Below, in pieces: positions 53,802 through 64,000 of a stretch of DNA of 64,000 nucleotides; position 1 is the first letter of the stretch; the number at the start of each line of letters is the position of its first letter. The stretch comes from Bremia lactucae. Its lineage: Eukaryota; Oomycota; Peronosporomycetes; Peronosporales; Peronosporaceae. The DNA lies in NCBI RefSeq assembly GCF_004359215.1, contig NC_090617.1, positions 886,764-950,763 on the forward strand, given 5' to 3'. The notes below the pieces were generated by a model, which did not search any database, had not been told where the DNA came from, and saw only the letters and a program-made list of their open reading frames with translations. Made by a program: the position numbers and the translations under genes.

Positions 53802-55933
53802 ATGACCAAGTTCGAGATGGATATGAGTGAATCTTCGATGGCTCCAGCAGTTTCGCTGGAGCATGCAGATTTTCCCCATCTCACTACAGTAGAATGGCAG
53901 GCATTACACCGCCTCGCGGCGGTGTCGGGTGAAATCTTCGTGACGTCGCTGCTGAGCACAGCGACGCCCGAACAACACCGTGCCGCCATCCAAGACTACA
54001 TGGTGCGCGAGCTCGCCGAAGCGAACCGGCGAGTACATACTCCCTCGCGCCCCTCCCATTACGATGCAATTAAAATGGAGACGTCGACGTACTCTGGTGA
54101 TGGTCCAGATCGTCTCCCCCTTAATCGCTGGTTTAGGGAGATTGATATCGCCATAGCGTCAAGGTTGATTGACGCTCCGACGGCCAAGGTTAATTTCCTA
54201 CTGTCTCGGCTTGTTGGTAAAGCCAAAGAATGGGCTCTTGGGAAGCTCGTTGTAAACGAGTTGGCATTCCCCACGCTGGACGATATCCAGCGCGACTTAC
54301 GACTGGCGTTCGAGCCCCCTCAAGATGAGTCACGCTTGCGCGCAGACTTCTTTTCACTTCGACAGGGCAAGCTGTCGATGCGCGATTACGTACAGAAGAC
54401 GCGACATCTTGCTTCGTGTATCACCACGCAGCCGATCGACATGGCTTCACAAGTTCATGTCTTTGTCTTTGGTATGCAAGAGGGCATGACCCGCTATTGC
54501 CTCACACGTGCTGAACCTAAGACTCTTGAGGAGGCATTTGCCCTCGCGCTTCGTGAAGATTACACGGTCGCGTCGTCATACTTGCAGGCAGCGTCGCAAC
54601 GCCCGCGTACGTCTGGCCCAGAGCCTATGGAAATTGACGTTATTGATGCATCTCGTGGTCGCGGCAAGCAATTTGGCCGCGAAATTCGAAGTCAAAACAC
54701 GATGAAGTGTTATCGGTGCGGCAAGACAGGCCATCGTGCGGCCGTCTGCCGAGCACCAGCGCCGGTGTCCATGAACACAGCTGTCTCACGTGGAGATACT
54801 GTGTCGTCGGTGGTCCCGCCAAAAAACGAGCGGTTCCAGTAGGTGCGGGGCGCCCTACTGGCAGTAATGGAGCCCCGAGTACTCAGGTGGCAGCTCGAGC
54901 TCCTAGCCTCAAAGTGATACATACTCACTTCAATGCCACCACCATGCGCGACGATTCGAGACTGATAATTATCAGTCTCATCGTTGCTGGAGTTAAACGA
55001 CCACTTCGAGCGTTGTTGGATTCGGGTGCATCCAACAACTTCTTTCGAGCATCATGTTTGTCTATTCTCCCGTCTACAATTACGGTTCGAGAAGGTCCAG
55101 GTGACATCGTTGTCAAACTTGCTCATGGACAACCACAGCGTGTCCCGCGTAAAACAGTGGTTTTGCCGTACACGTTTGACGGCTTCCAAAGTAATGACGA
55201 ATTTCTGGTGTACGAGATGAATTATGCATTCGATTGCATCATGAGGATACCGTGGCTGTCACGGTATCAGCCGACGATAGACTGGCTATCTCGGTCCGTT
55301 AAACGACGAAGCGGTTACGACGTAAGTGAAGTTTTCACTCATCTGTTGGTTGCGCCATCCGATTGGCCTCACGTCAGGGTCGTGAACGAACTCGCCACGA
55401 CTAGAAGTCAGCACAGAGAGAGCGATGGCCCTCTGTGTCCTGTATGTTCAGTCACACTGATAGAACCACAAAACGAGGCGGTCGAACAGAGGTTCCTGCA
55501 AACACAGACATCGGTCGAGCAGGGGCTCCCGATTCACAACGAGGCGGTCGAACAGGGGTTCCCGCACACACGGACATCGGTCGAGCAGGGGTTCCCGAGT
55601 TCTATCGAGGCGGTCGAGCAGGGGCTCCCGCGTACAACTACGTCGGCCGAGCAGAGGGTCCCGATCAACATCGAGGCGGTCGAGCAGGGACTCCCGCATA
55701 CACACACAACGGACGAGCAGAGGCTCCCGATTGTAACCGAGGTGGTCGAGCAGAGGCTTCCACATACATCTGAGGCGGTCGTTGACGAGCTCCCGCCTTT
55801 TATCGACGGGAATGAACGGACTGCAGATTCAAATGTGCATGCCGTGGTGGAGACAGAGCTCCCACGTCTAGCGGGGGGGGGGGTACTTCATCCTCCGGCG
55901 ACAGCGACGTTCCAGCCTCGAGCAGTGGCTTAA
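53802..55933 (+). pseudogene. GyB gag-protease, split by a frameshift
   Basis: Same protein as in GyA. A run of seven A (GyA) is six here at about 54830, which ends the first frame at 54842 and leaves the rest in another frame (54707-55933). Capsid, zinc knuckle and [12 protein letters not shown] are otherwise intact. One lost base in a homopolymer may be real or a sequencing error. Confidence 0.85.
55472..55785 (+). repeat. 66-bp tandem repeats (GyB)
   Basis: Same array as 49682-49995, with the same number of units. Confidence 0.9.
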
Positions 55934-58900
55934 GACGCACGAGAAAGCGTAAACGCAAGAAAGGTGCACGCCGGTCGCCAAGACGACGGAATTCTCGCTC
56001 AAGCGCCAATGAAGATGATACTGTATGGACGGAATCCGTATGTGCGCTTGAATATGTGGAAGGGTCTTCACATCGCGGCCGCTACGTTGAGGTAGCGAGC
56101 CCTCCGTGCACTGTTGCAGAGATCACATCTCTATTAGCCCTACCATGGAAAGATTTCCTTCACGACCTCAAGGCCGGCGACATCGAGCAAGTGTGCATCA
56201 TATCAGCCGCCGAAGCAGCTAGTGGAGAAGTTCTGGAGGCTCGCCCAAAGAGCGCTGAGCCCAAATCAGCGCGCGAAGAATGTTTCGTGGCACAGTCTTG
56301 GGAAGCCCTTCGTGCTTCGGGCAACCCTGTCTATGATATCGCGCGTGACTATGCCGACATCTTTCCGGAGAAAATCCCCGCTGAGCTTCCAGCGGATCGT
56401 GGTGTGCGACACGAGATCGATCTCGTGCCAGGATCGAAGTATTGCGTGACGCGGCAGTGGCCGCTACCGCGTGACCAAGTCGTCGCAATTGATGAATTTT
56501 TTGAGGGCCGCCGTAAGGCAGGACACGTTCGCGAAAGCATCTCGCCACATTCGAGCCCGACTTTCTGTGTGAAGAAAGCCACCGGCGGTTGGCGCATCGT
56601 GCATGCTTTTAACAAGTTGAATGACGCCACGATCCCGGCTCAAACACCAATTCCTCGAAAAGACATGGTACTGGATACCATGTCCGGCAGCGAGATTTTT
56701 AGCGCTATAGACCTGACAGACGGGTTTTACCAGATTTTAATGAGGGACAGTGATATCCCGTTCACCGCTGTCAGCACACCGAGTGGGATGCTTTGGGAGT
56801 GGCTAGTCATGCCACAAGGCCTTAAGAACGCTCCAGCAACGTTTAACCGGATGGTGACACAAGTGCTTCGGCCACTACGTGATTTTGCTCCAAGTTATTT
56901 CGACGATATTTTTGTTTACAGCCGCGCTGAGCAACAGCTCAGCGCTACTGAGGTCCACCTTCGGCACTTGAAACAGGTGTTCCAAGTGATGCGCGAGAAC
57001 AAATTGTACGCAAATTTGAAGAAGTGTGTCTTCTGTGCTCCCGAGATTCCAGTTCTTGGATGTTATGTTAGCAAGGAGGGTGTCCGTGCTGATCCCGAGA
57101 AAGTGTCATCGATATGTTCCTGGCCTACGCCTAGGAACCAAACGGAACTACGCCAATGGCTTAGCTTGGCCAATTACTTGCATAAGTATACGAAGAACTA
57201 TGCAGAGCTCATCCAGCCACTATCGACTCTACTGAAGAAATACGCAGTTTGGTCATGGAAAGCTGAACATCAGTCTGCCTTCAACTCTGTGAAAAAGAGC
57301 TTGTCTGAAGCACCAGTGCTGATGTTGCCTGATGATTCCAAGCCATTTCACGTCGTCTGTGATGCGAGTAATTTCGCAATTGGATGTGCTCTCATGCAGT
57401 TTGACGATGAGGGCAGAGAGCGCGTCGTGTGCTTTCAGTCACGGCAGATGAAACCTGCAGAGAGAAACTATCCGGTACATGACAAGGAACTTTTGGCTAT
57501 GCGTTACGCGCTGATCAAGTTCAGAGTATATTTGCTCGGCGAGAAGATGTTTTCGGTCTATACAGATCACGCATCATTGCGTACTGCCGTCAAGACTCCC
57601 CACTTGTCCCAGCGTATGGCACGTTGGTTGTCATACTTCTCAGAGTATGATTTCGTGGTCTTTTACAAACCCGGCAAGAACAACATTCTTGCTGACGCGC
57701 TTTCTCGACGTCCCGATTATGATCCTCGACGTGACATGGGTCATCAGCCAGGCAGTGCTGAAGACGAGGACGACAACATTTGTTTATGCTGTGCTGAGCA
57801 GGGGCTCAATGCAATGATTTCGACACCTGAGCTGTCAATCCGGACTCAAATCGCTGAGTCGTATGCGAACAATTCATTCTACACGGGAATTATCAATTAC
57901 CTTCGACACCCTAGTCAGGGTTCACTCGCGAAGTTGACGAAACCAACGCGCGATAACATCAAGCGTTACGCGCTTGATGGTCCGCTGCTGACTTATACAA
58001 TGGACGTTTTCGACCCACCGCGCGTCGTCATCCCTGCTGATGACGACCTCCGCGCACGATTGGTGCATGAATTTCATGACACTCCAGGTTGTGGTCATTT
58101 GGGTCGCGAGAAGACGTTCGCGGCCATTTCTCGTGTGTTTTTCTGGCCGCGTATGTACAAATACATCCAGAAATGGGTACGCTCTTGTGAAATATGCCAG
58201 CGTGTGAAGCCTGCACCGTCTTCACAAGCTCCATTGCGTCCGCTTCCAATTGCCACGGAAGCCTGGCGTTCGGTCAGCATGGATTTCATCTTTGGTCTCC
58301 CTCCGGACGAACAGAAACGCACGGGCGTATTGGTTTTTGTGGATCGATTTAGCAAAATGGTGCATTTTGCTCCAGTCTCCGCGCACGTTACGGCGGAGAC
58401 GACCGCGCAGATCTTTATCGATCTCATATTTCGACATCACGGCTTGCCTGATCAATTGTTTCGGACCACGACCCGCGCTTTACGTCAGCTTTTTAGGCAA
58501 CGTTGTTTCAACTATTGGGCACGCGACTGCTTATGTCTACGGCAGCTCATCCAGAGACGGATGGGCAAACGGAGCGCGTGAACAGAGTGCTTGAAGATGT
58601 ACTACGCAGTTATGCGACATCGTTCACGTCGTGGAGTTCGTTTCTCCCTCTCGCTGAATTTACAATCAACAACGCAGTTCATGCGTCGACTGGGTTGACG
58701 CCATTTTTCGTGAATAACGCGAGGCACCCTCGCGTTCCGGCGCTTCTTGCTCTTTCAGCTTCAGAACACCCAGTTTCTAAGCTTGGTGGGGGAGTATCTC
58801 CCGATGACACTACGCGAAATTTTTTGATGATTGGTAATGTTGAAGATAAGGTTGCTGCCGATGCAACTCATGCTGTTAATTTCGTGGCCAATGGCATATC

Positions 58901-59471
58901 GAATCCCGACGCGATGCACCCCATCGCGTCTCTCGTCGCTAATTTTGCTCCTAAAGAGTCCACTTCTCCTGTAAGTTCGGCTGCTGTGACCGAATTCCTA
59001 TTACTACGGCAAAGTATCACGCGTTTTGTACGCGATGCACTCCAAGAAGCAGTGGATAAACAAAAGGAGAACGCGGACAAGAGAGGTCGAAAGAACATGC
59101 TGACGTTCAAAGAAGGTGACAGAGTCTTATTATCGACAAGCGGATTACCAGGCACATCAGTAACGAATTTGGGCGCTAATAAATTAGCGCCAAGATATAT
59201 TGGGCCCTTTCGGACTGTTAAAGTTCATGGAGATGCCTACACGCTAGATATACCCACCACTATGCGTTTGCACCCGACATTCTATGTCGGGCGCCTTAAA
59301 ACTTACCTGCCGGCGGATTCCCTTTGGTCCTTCCTCGCTCTTCTGTATCGACTCAAAGTCCGACGTCCCCTGCCGACGACGCTGACGACGACTGGGACCA
59401 AGTCCTGCACGAGCGCGAGCAGACCCGTTCTGCTGGGGTCCACCGAGCGCAGCAGTCTCGAGCTGTCGTAG
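55882..59471 (+). pseudogene. GyB pol (RT, RNase H, integrase)
   Basis: Nearly identical to GyA pol to 58450. Then one A is lost (CCTGAATCA to CCTGATCA), shifting the frame inside the integrase core, and shortly after a TGG has become TAG. The frame is recovered at 58503-59471, which holds [11 protein letters not shown], the basic DKQKENADKRGRKN region and the tail HPTFYVGRLKTYL. Other differences, such as D to N or G to C changes, are scattered. RT SYFDDIF and RNase H motifs are intact. Confidence 0.85.
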
Positions 59472-60731
59472 ACGCTCCACCAAGCCCTGCTGCTCCCGTC
59501 GGGTCCTCTCGGCAGCCTCTGTCGCAGCTGCTGCACGATCTCGAGCCCTCTCGGCCATCTCATGGGCATCCAGAAGGCCGTTCTTCGCCTCTTCAGTGTC
59601 AGCACGAAGGAAACGAAGCTCGTCACTCGACGGCACAGGCGCCCGATTATGAGAATCGGCGCCCAACCCAAGAAGCCTTCCGTCGTGATGCTCCTTCTCC
59701 CTTGGTAGATGCATCGGGTGAGCGACGCTGGATTGTGGACCGTATCGTCGGTCATGAAGACCCCACGCCTCTTGCGCCGAGTAGTGACTCGGCGCCATCG
59801 AAGAGTCGTTCTGAAACGCATTATAAGGTCCGATGGTTGGGTTATTCACCAACGGAAGACACGTGGGAGCCTCGAAGTATGCTGGCTCGCGATGTTCCTG
59901 ACGTCGTTGAGGAGTACGAGACCAGTAAGAGGTCGGCGAACGCGACCGACGCTGTTGACTCCATCCATGATCCCGCGAACCGCGACGTGCGTGAATTGGC
60001 GATCGACGACGATCTCCCGAGCGACTCCGACGTCTTCTACGAGGCTCGGGAGCATTTGGATACCTTGACGATCGAGAGCGACTACGAGAACGACCTCGGT
60101 GGTCGTAAGACAAACGATCTCGGCTACGTGAACGCCTCCATTGATCGACAGGGCGCTCCCTCATGTGACGCAACACAGATACTTGGAGCTCTGAGAGGCT
60201 CCTCTCATAGCGTCCGATCCATGGTCGGATGTGCTGGGACATTCCCCGTGCACACATTATGTCGTCCCATTCCTGCCGCATTGGTCGCGGTCTCTCCACG
60301 TAACACTGTGGGCACCCTTCACGGACATGGACGTAACACATGTGGAACTCATCACGAGTCAAATGACATACGCGTCGTCGTAAGTCGCCAATAGCGTGGA
60401 CGCCATGAGTATCTTCGCGTCCCTCGATCCAGGACGTGAAGGATGTCCCTTCACGTCGACTCGCGTTCCAGCGTCTGATGAAGGCACACCAAGACCGTTG
60501 CAGTGCGTCTTCAGTGTATGCGTGATTCGTTCCTTTGCCTCGAACGTTACGGTATCGTGTGAAGAGATTATTCATGGACTCGAGTGATTCAGGTTGGTGA
60601 GCGCCTTCAAGGCTGTACAAGCCCCACGGCTTCAAGTCGTCATCCATGGTCTGCGGTGCATGCTCTCTTCGAAGTGTCTGATGACCCCAACTGTCGTTTG
60701 GGGTCGAGTCGCGTCGGTGTTCAGGATTCAT
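59244..60731 (-). CDS. GyB antisense ORF (aORF), 495 aa
   Basis: The longest antisense frame in the window. Visible parts: ALQRSWCAFIRRW (W81), an HLTRDEF block (123-129) followed by Cys at 132, 140 and 143, an Arg/Ser-rich tract (199-283, many RSRS repeats, like SR splicing proteins), a Pro/His-rich middle, and a helical Ala/Glu/Arg segment (370-428, coiled coil). The order W-x-AFI, H-L-[ST]-R-[ED], CP-x-C, coiled coil is shared with the GyD and GyE antisense frames. It starts 153 bp before LTR3 (GyA: 105 bp before LTR2) and reads into the chromodomain of pol on the other strand; residues 1-112 lie beyond the sense stop. Function unknown; RNA binding or chromatin roles are guesses from composition. 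Confidence 0.6.
   Translation of the reverse strand: MNPEHRRDSTPNDSWGHQTLRREHAPQTMDDDLKPWGLYSLEGAHQPESLESMNNLFTRYRNVRGKGTNHAYTEDALQRSWCAFIRRWNASRREGTSFTSWIEGREDTHGVHAIGDLRRRVCHLTRDEFHMCYVHVREGCPQCYVERPRPMRQEWDDIMCARGMSQHIRPWIGRYERSLSELQVSVLRHMRERPVDQWRRSRSRDRLSYDHRGRSRSRSRSSRYPNAPEPRRRRRSRSGDRRRSPIHARRGSRDHGWSQQRRSRSPTSYWSRTPQRRQEHREPAYFEAPTCLPLVNNPTIGPYNAFQNDSSMAPSHYSAQEAWGLHDRRYGPQSSVAHPMHLPREKEHHDGRLLGLGADSHNRAPVPSSDELRFLRADTEEAKNGLLDAHEMAERARDRAAAATEAAERTRREQQGLVERLRQLETAALGGPQQNGSARARAGLGPSRRQRRRQGTSDFESIQKSEEGPKGIRRQVSFKAPDIECRVQTHSGGYI
59324..60394 (+). CDS. GyB pol C-terminus with chromodomain
   Basis: A frame one step away from the integrase frame. Residues 134-199 (59723-59921) form a chromodomain: RRWIVDRIVGHED, then HYKVRWLGYSPTEDTWEPRSML and VVEEYE. 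Chromodomains of chromovirus integrases bind histone marks and steer insertion. The acidic tail after it has no known fold. Probably fused to the integrase in the active element; the phase change near 59320 would be a mutation in this copy. Confidence 0.75.
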   Translation: MVLPRSSVSTQSPTSPADDADDDWDQVLHEREQTRSAGVHRAQQSRAVVDAPPSPAAPVGSSRQPLSQLLHDLEPSRPSHGHPEGRSSPLQCQHEGNEARHSTAQAPDYENRRPTQEAFRRDAPSPLVDASGERRWIVDRIVGHEDPTPLAPSSDSAPSKSRSETHYKVRWLGYSPTEDTWEPRSMLARDVPDVVEEYETSKRSANATDAVDSIHDPANRDVRELAIDDDLPSDSDVFYEAREHLDTLTIESDYENDLGGRKTNDLGYVNASIDRQGAPSCDATQILGALRGSSHSVRSMVGCAGTFPVHTLCRPIPAALVAVSPRNTVGTLHGHGRNTCGTHHESNDIRVVVSRQ

Positions 60732-60884
60732 GCTGCTCAGTTGTTCGTGACTGAGCAGATTCGAAGACCAAGATGACAGGTCGTTGGAGTTCTCGTTGGG
60801 CTTTTCGTTGGACTATTCGTTGAGAAGAAACTTTCTGTGTATGGCGCTTACGTCACGGTAAGCGCAACTTAAAGACGAGGATAA

Positions 60885-61200
60885 TGTAATGGGGCAACCC
60901 ATTATATTAAGTAGTCATAGTTTTATTACATAATTACATGCATTAAGTGTAGGCAGTATCCGGATAGCGGATACTGCGCGTCTATTTATTATTAATTTAT
61001 TATTGGGGTGCCAGACCCAATAATTAGCCAATAATAATTAGTTCTATATTTGAGTGGTTCCCATGAGCTAGGGAACATATTCGCACTTACTGCGAATTAC
61101 AAAAACACAAATAAACAGAGTTAAAATTACCTTATAAATCACAGCGCTTCCTCAGCTTAATTATTAGTGTAAGACGGTAACTGGCTCTCACCCCGTTATA
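60885..61200 (+). repeat. LTR3 of GyB
   Basis: TGTAATGGGGCAACCC...CTCACCCCGTTATA, 316 bp; it ends TA rather than CA, as LTR2 does. Confidence 0.9.
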
Positions 61201-62297
61201 GTCCACCTCGCTGTTGCGATTTCGCTACAACGTCGGACCCGCGACCGTTGCGCTTTTTTGCATACGGTCCAAAATAACGTTCAGTACCTTTCGGTGCTGG
61301 GCGTGGGGTACTACACTCATGAGCGTAGTGTCCTAATTTTTGGCAGCGATGGCATTTCTGCAATCGCTTATTGCTCGAAAAGCGAGGTCTCTCGCTTTTG
61401 ACGTAAGAGAGTTCCATGGGTTCTGGACCTCCTAACTCGTGTCGTCTTGGAGGACGATACGATGACGAACTAGCTTGAGCCTGTCTCAAGCTAAAGTCCT
61501 CCTGTTCCACAACGGATATTGCTTCTTCAAGCGTATCTAGTTCCAAGCGGAACAGGTGGGTCTTTTCGGGATCATCCGTAAGACCTTGCATGAACACTAA
61601 AATCAACGTGTGTTCATGGACTGGGTTATACGTTATACAACTCGCTAAGAGTCGTATGTGCTTGGCATATGCGTGAACATCACGCTTGCCTTGCTTGCGT
61701 TTTAAAAGCTCTGAACGAGCTCTAAACTCAGCCCTTGATGGTTCAAACGTCTGTTTGAGTCGCACTTTAAAAGCCTCTAGCGACCTAAAGATATATGGGA
61801 CGCGCACCATAAGGCCCAATGCCCAAGATTTTGCACGACCTGCCAAATCTGATTGAGCGAATGCGACTTGCATTTGCTCGTCGACGATGTGAAGTGCCCT
61901 TATGACATCGTCCAACTTGACAAACCATCTGAAGAGGGAATATTCTTCGACTCCCTATACTTAGAGATGTCAATTATTAAGGTTTCGGGACGATGCGTTT
62001 GCGTCATCCAGGTACTGGGGTCTGTACCTGTTGAAACCTCAACAGTTCTGCCTGTTGAGAGCCTTGCTGATTCAGCAAGGCTACCTTCGCCTTCATCTCG
62101 TCAAGTTCATGTTGTATGAACTTGGCGATGGCCGAGTGAAGGGCATATCTGTCCAAATTGTACAGCATTGCCAAGATTGCATCGTTTTCTACGGTCGAAC
62201 TCATTCGTTCGACCGCACTCCTTTCTATGTCACTAAGAAAGGAGTGGCTTTCACGGGAACCGTGATGCGTATTCCCAATATCATATAACATGTCCAT
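61201..62297 (-). pseudogene. GyD gag (right body), cut by GyB
   Basis: Minus strand. N-terminal coil (62297-62004, with HELDEMKAKVALLNQQGSQ), then after a frame break the capsid (61915 down: KSWALGLMV, ARSELLKRKQGKRDVHAYAKHIR) and a zinc knuckle C-HRC-QKLGHYAHEC (61360-61325). The frame runs into LTR3 at 61200; the protease continues at 47668. Confidence 0.75.
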
Positions 62298-62333
62298 GTT
62301 AGATGAAGGAAATGTGGTCCTTGGACGGACTAC

Positions 62334-62345
62334 AAAGTCCTACCA
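62334..62345 (-). other. Primer-binding site of GyD
   Basis: TGGTAGGACTTT on the minus strand, two bases from the 5' LTR; one base different from the TGGTAGCACTT of GyA and GyH. Confidence 0.5.
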
Positions 62346-62347
62346 GG

Positions 62348-62803
62348 TGTAACGGGGCACTACGACTTGTACTGCTCAGTACAAGTCCACTTCCCACTGC
62401 TTCAGTTGCGAGTGGTGCCTCACGTTATTTCACGTACACTAGTACGTGCAGAGGAAGACTTCTCTTTAAGACAAATAGCTTAAAGAGGGTTAAATAAAAA
62501 CTGTATTAATATAGTTAAGTATCTCTTCTTTCTATATGTTAGCTCTAACTTAATTAATTATAAGCTAATACTAAACGTGCAATTGAAATCTTATCTTAGC
62601 TTATCTGTCTCTCTCTTTTGTTTACATCTATAGTTGATTAGTCTGCGGGATTAATAAATATAATGGCCTATACTTATTTATGGATAAGATTTTTGAACAT
62701 TACTATATAAAGTAATATCTTCCAAATATTATCGACCTTTTAGATAATATATCAATTAACAACCTTTGAGTGTTTATTTCATGTAACGATACACCCCGTT
62801 ACA
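62348..62803 (-). repeat. GyD outer LTR, right (5' LTR)
   Basis: 456 bp, sister of 34842-35291. TGATG follows at 62804, the second copy of the target duplication. Confidence 0.85.
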
Positions 62804-63440
62804 TGATGCGTATCGCGCACACCTGATACAAAAATCTTAGGTTTTGACTCGGTCGCTGCCAGTCGTTGACTTAATTCGTGCGGCATGTGCCAAATATGAC
62901 CGGTGTAGTTTTAATGCAGGATCTTGAACAGAGTTCGAAGAGTCATCAATAAGTTGCCGGTTCCATAAAATGGCCAAGTTCAAAGAGTCATCAATAAGTT
63001 GCCGGTTTCATAAAATGGCCTTTTGCGCTGAAGTACGAATGCGGCGGATCCTCCGCGCGTTGTAGGTTCTCATTATGAGGAACTGAAGTATCGAAATTTC
63101 TAGCATGCACATGATGCTTTATCTAGCGATCATCTCGGTAGAGAGATTACCTACGGATCGATAAATCATGCAGCGGCGCTAATTGCAAGTTTGCGCATTT
63201 CTGCGAATCCTTCAGCACTGATTTTGCCTTTAGCCTACCGAAGGATTAGAAATCAACAACTAATCGCGGGTTTTGTATGCCAATTGAGCAAGATGCCTAA
63301 TTTAGTGGTTGTGCCTCATATCCTTGATGGAGAAACACAGCTAAAAGCTCTAAATTGATCGCGTGTTCTGTCAACACGATTTTCCAAGGACAATTATCGA
63401 TGAAAGATATATCCTTTTCGAGGGTACGTTTTGACCAATA
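62804..63440 (+). pseudogene. GyG, right part: RNase H end and integrase zinc finger
   Basis: After the TGATG duplication the sequence completes the ADA motif begun at 34841. Further on, ADPPRVV (63046-63070) and HDALSSDHLGREITYGSIN (63103-63160) are the N-terminal zinc-binding region of a Gypsy integrase. The rest is decayed. Confidence 0.65.
62932..63021. repeat. 45-bp direct tandem duplication in GyG
   Basis: AGTTCGAAGAGTCATCAATA at 62932 and AGTTCAAAGAGTCATCAATA at 62977 begin two nearly identical units. Confidence 0.85.
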
Positions 63441-63504
63441 TTCAGGATTCTAAGCACTTAATAATGCCACATCTATTTGTTCACAGACTGATTGGCATAC
63501 TGAG

Positions 63505-64000
63505 TTTAGGCGGGCACGTCGTAATGCGGCCACGCTCTACTTAGACACACACCCTGGCACAGCGAGGAAGCGGTTTAACCTGCTTCTCTTGCGTGCAGTG
63601 AGGTGGCTGTGGTGGGCGCGTTAGCGACCTCACCCAACACACTAAGTTCTCTGGTTAAGTGTCGTCACGGGAGCGGTAATCCGGCTCCTTGTGCGCACTT
63701 ACCAAGTAGGAAATAGTTTTCAGACTGATTTATATTTAATCGTATTTATTATAAATGCCTATTTTTATCAATTAAAATGTCATCTCTATAGATAACACTT
63801 AATATGTATTGCGAGCGTATCTTTCTAGATACCTCGCGTAACGGATGACGCTAGCCGTCATCACGGATGACGATGGGCGTCACCCTCCTTATGTGAATGC
63901 ACCCATGTGCATCACACACACAAGGGTTGGTCACAAATGTGCACCACACCCGAGTGCTGGGTCTAATTACTTTAATTTTGTAATTGCCCATCCCGTTAAG
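63505..64000 (-). repeat. GyH LTR, running out of the window
   Basis: TTTAGGCGGGCACGTCGTAATGCGG matches the GyH LTR end at 38393 and continues well past the point where that one stops. The other end lies outside the window, so solo LTR or full element cannot be decided. Confidence 0.6.

Larger units (their letters stand above)
47669..61200 (+). mobile_element. GyA/GyB chromovirus array: LTR-body-LTR-body-LTR
   Basis: LTR1 47669-47984, body A to 53471, LTR2 53472-53775, body B to 60884, LTR3 60885-61200. Outside stand GTCCG (47664-47668) and GTCCA (61201-61205), a 5-bp target duplication with one change; the flanks are two halves of the GyD gag-protease junction. The LTRs and bodies are nearly identical, and the coding regions are GC-rich and almost open, so this is the youngest insertion here. 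Body A lacks about 1.6 kb at an N. Confidence 0.85.
34842..62803 (-). mobile_element. GyD Gypsy array: LTR-body-LTR-body-LTR, with nested insertions
   Basis: The outer LTRs at 34842-35291 and 62348-62803 are clearly sister copies. TGATG stands directly outside both (34837-34841 and 62804-62808): a 5-bp target duplication. Removing the interval rejoins the RNase H codons of GyG. A third, more diverged LTR (41219-41922) lies in the middle. So there are two bodies on the minus strand: 35292-41218 (interrupted by a contig join, a GyH gag fragment and a Copia fragment) and 41923-62347 (interrupted by a 933-N gap and by the GyA/GyB array). Whether both bodies come from one tandem event or partly from misassembly at 37293 cannot be settled here. 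Confidence 0.65.

Overview
The window looks like a repeat-dense scaffold from a plant-pathogenic oomycete (Peronosporales: a Phytophthora or downy mildew relative). The evidence is a secreted protein with an RRLR motif 30 residues after its signal peptide (13044-13883), short introns of about 60-90 bp, and chromodomain Ty3/Gypsy retrotransposons that fill three quarters of the sequence. The species cannot be named from this sequence alone.

Layout. 1-11.5 kb is a compact gene-rich end: an MTH1-like Nudix hydrolase (-), a divergent 2,872-aa VPS13-like bridge lipid-transfer protein (+) and, 95 bp after it, a secreted neutral-sphingomyelinase-like EEP hydrolase that I reconstruct with seven exons (+). 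11.5-14.1 kb is a transition zone with a decayed Ty1/Copia integrase and the RxLR effector gene. From 14.1 kb to the end I see only retrotransposons. 14163-25488 is an old + strand Gypsy copy (GyE), duplicated exactly around a single N at 19718, almost certainly an unmerged contig overlap. 26400-33629 is a relative in - orientation (GyF) carrying an internal inversion. 33970-34841 and 62809-63440 are two halves of a further Gypsy (GyG, +) split by a large - strand array (GyD, 34842-62803, target duplication TGATG). Inside that array are two internal regions, a GyH gag fragment, a Copia fragment, three unresolved joins, and a younger + strand array of a GC-richer chromovirus (GyA/GyB, 47669-61200) arranged LTR-body-LTR-body-LTR.

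The most interesting signal is an antisense gene ('aORF') at the 3' end of every Gypsy family here. It starts near the 3' LTR, reads against gag-pol and overlaps the chromodomain end of pol. It is most intact as a 495-codon ORF (60731-59244, -) with an Arg/Ser-rich region and a coiled coil. Short protein blocks (QAW-x-AF, IGRE-x-W, YKLHRLSREA followed by a Cys cluster) recur in GyE, GyD and in decayed form in GyF, partly beyond the sense stop codons, so sense coding does not explain them. A divergent form is seen in GyA/GyB.

Single Ns at 19718, 37293 and 53030 and a 933-N gap at 44737-45669 mark assembly joins, and the copy number and order of elements around them should not be taken literally.
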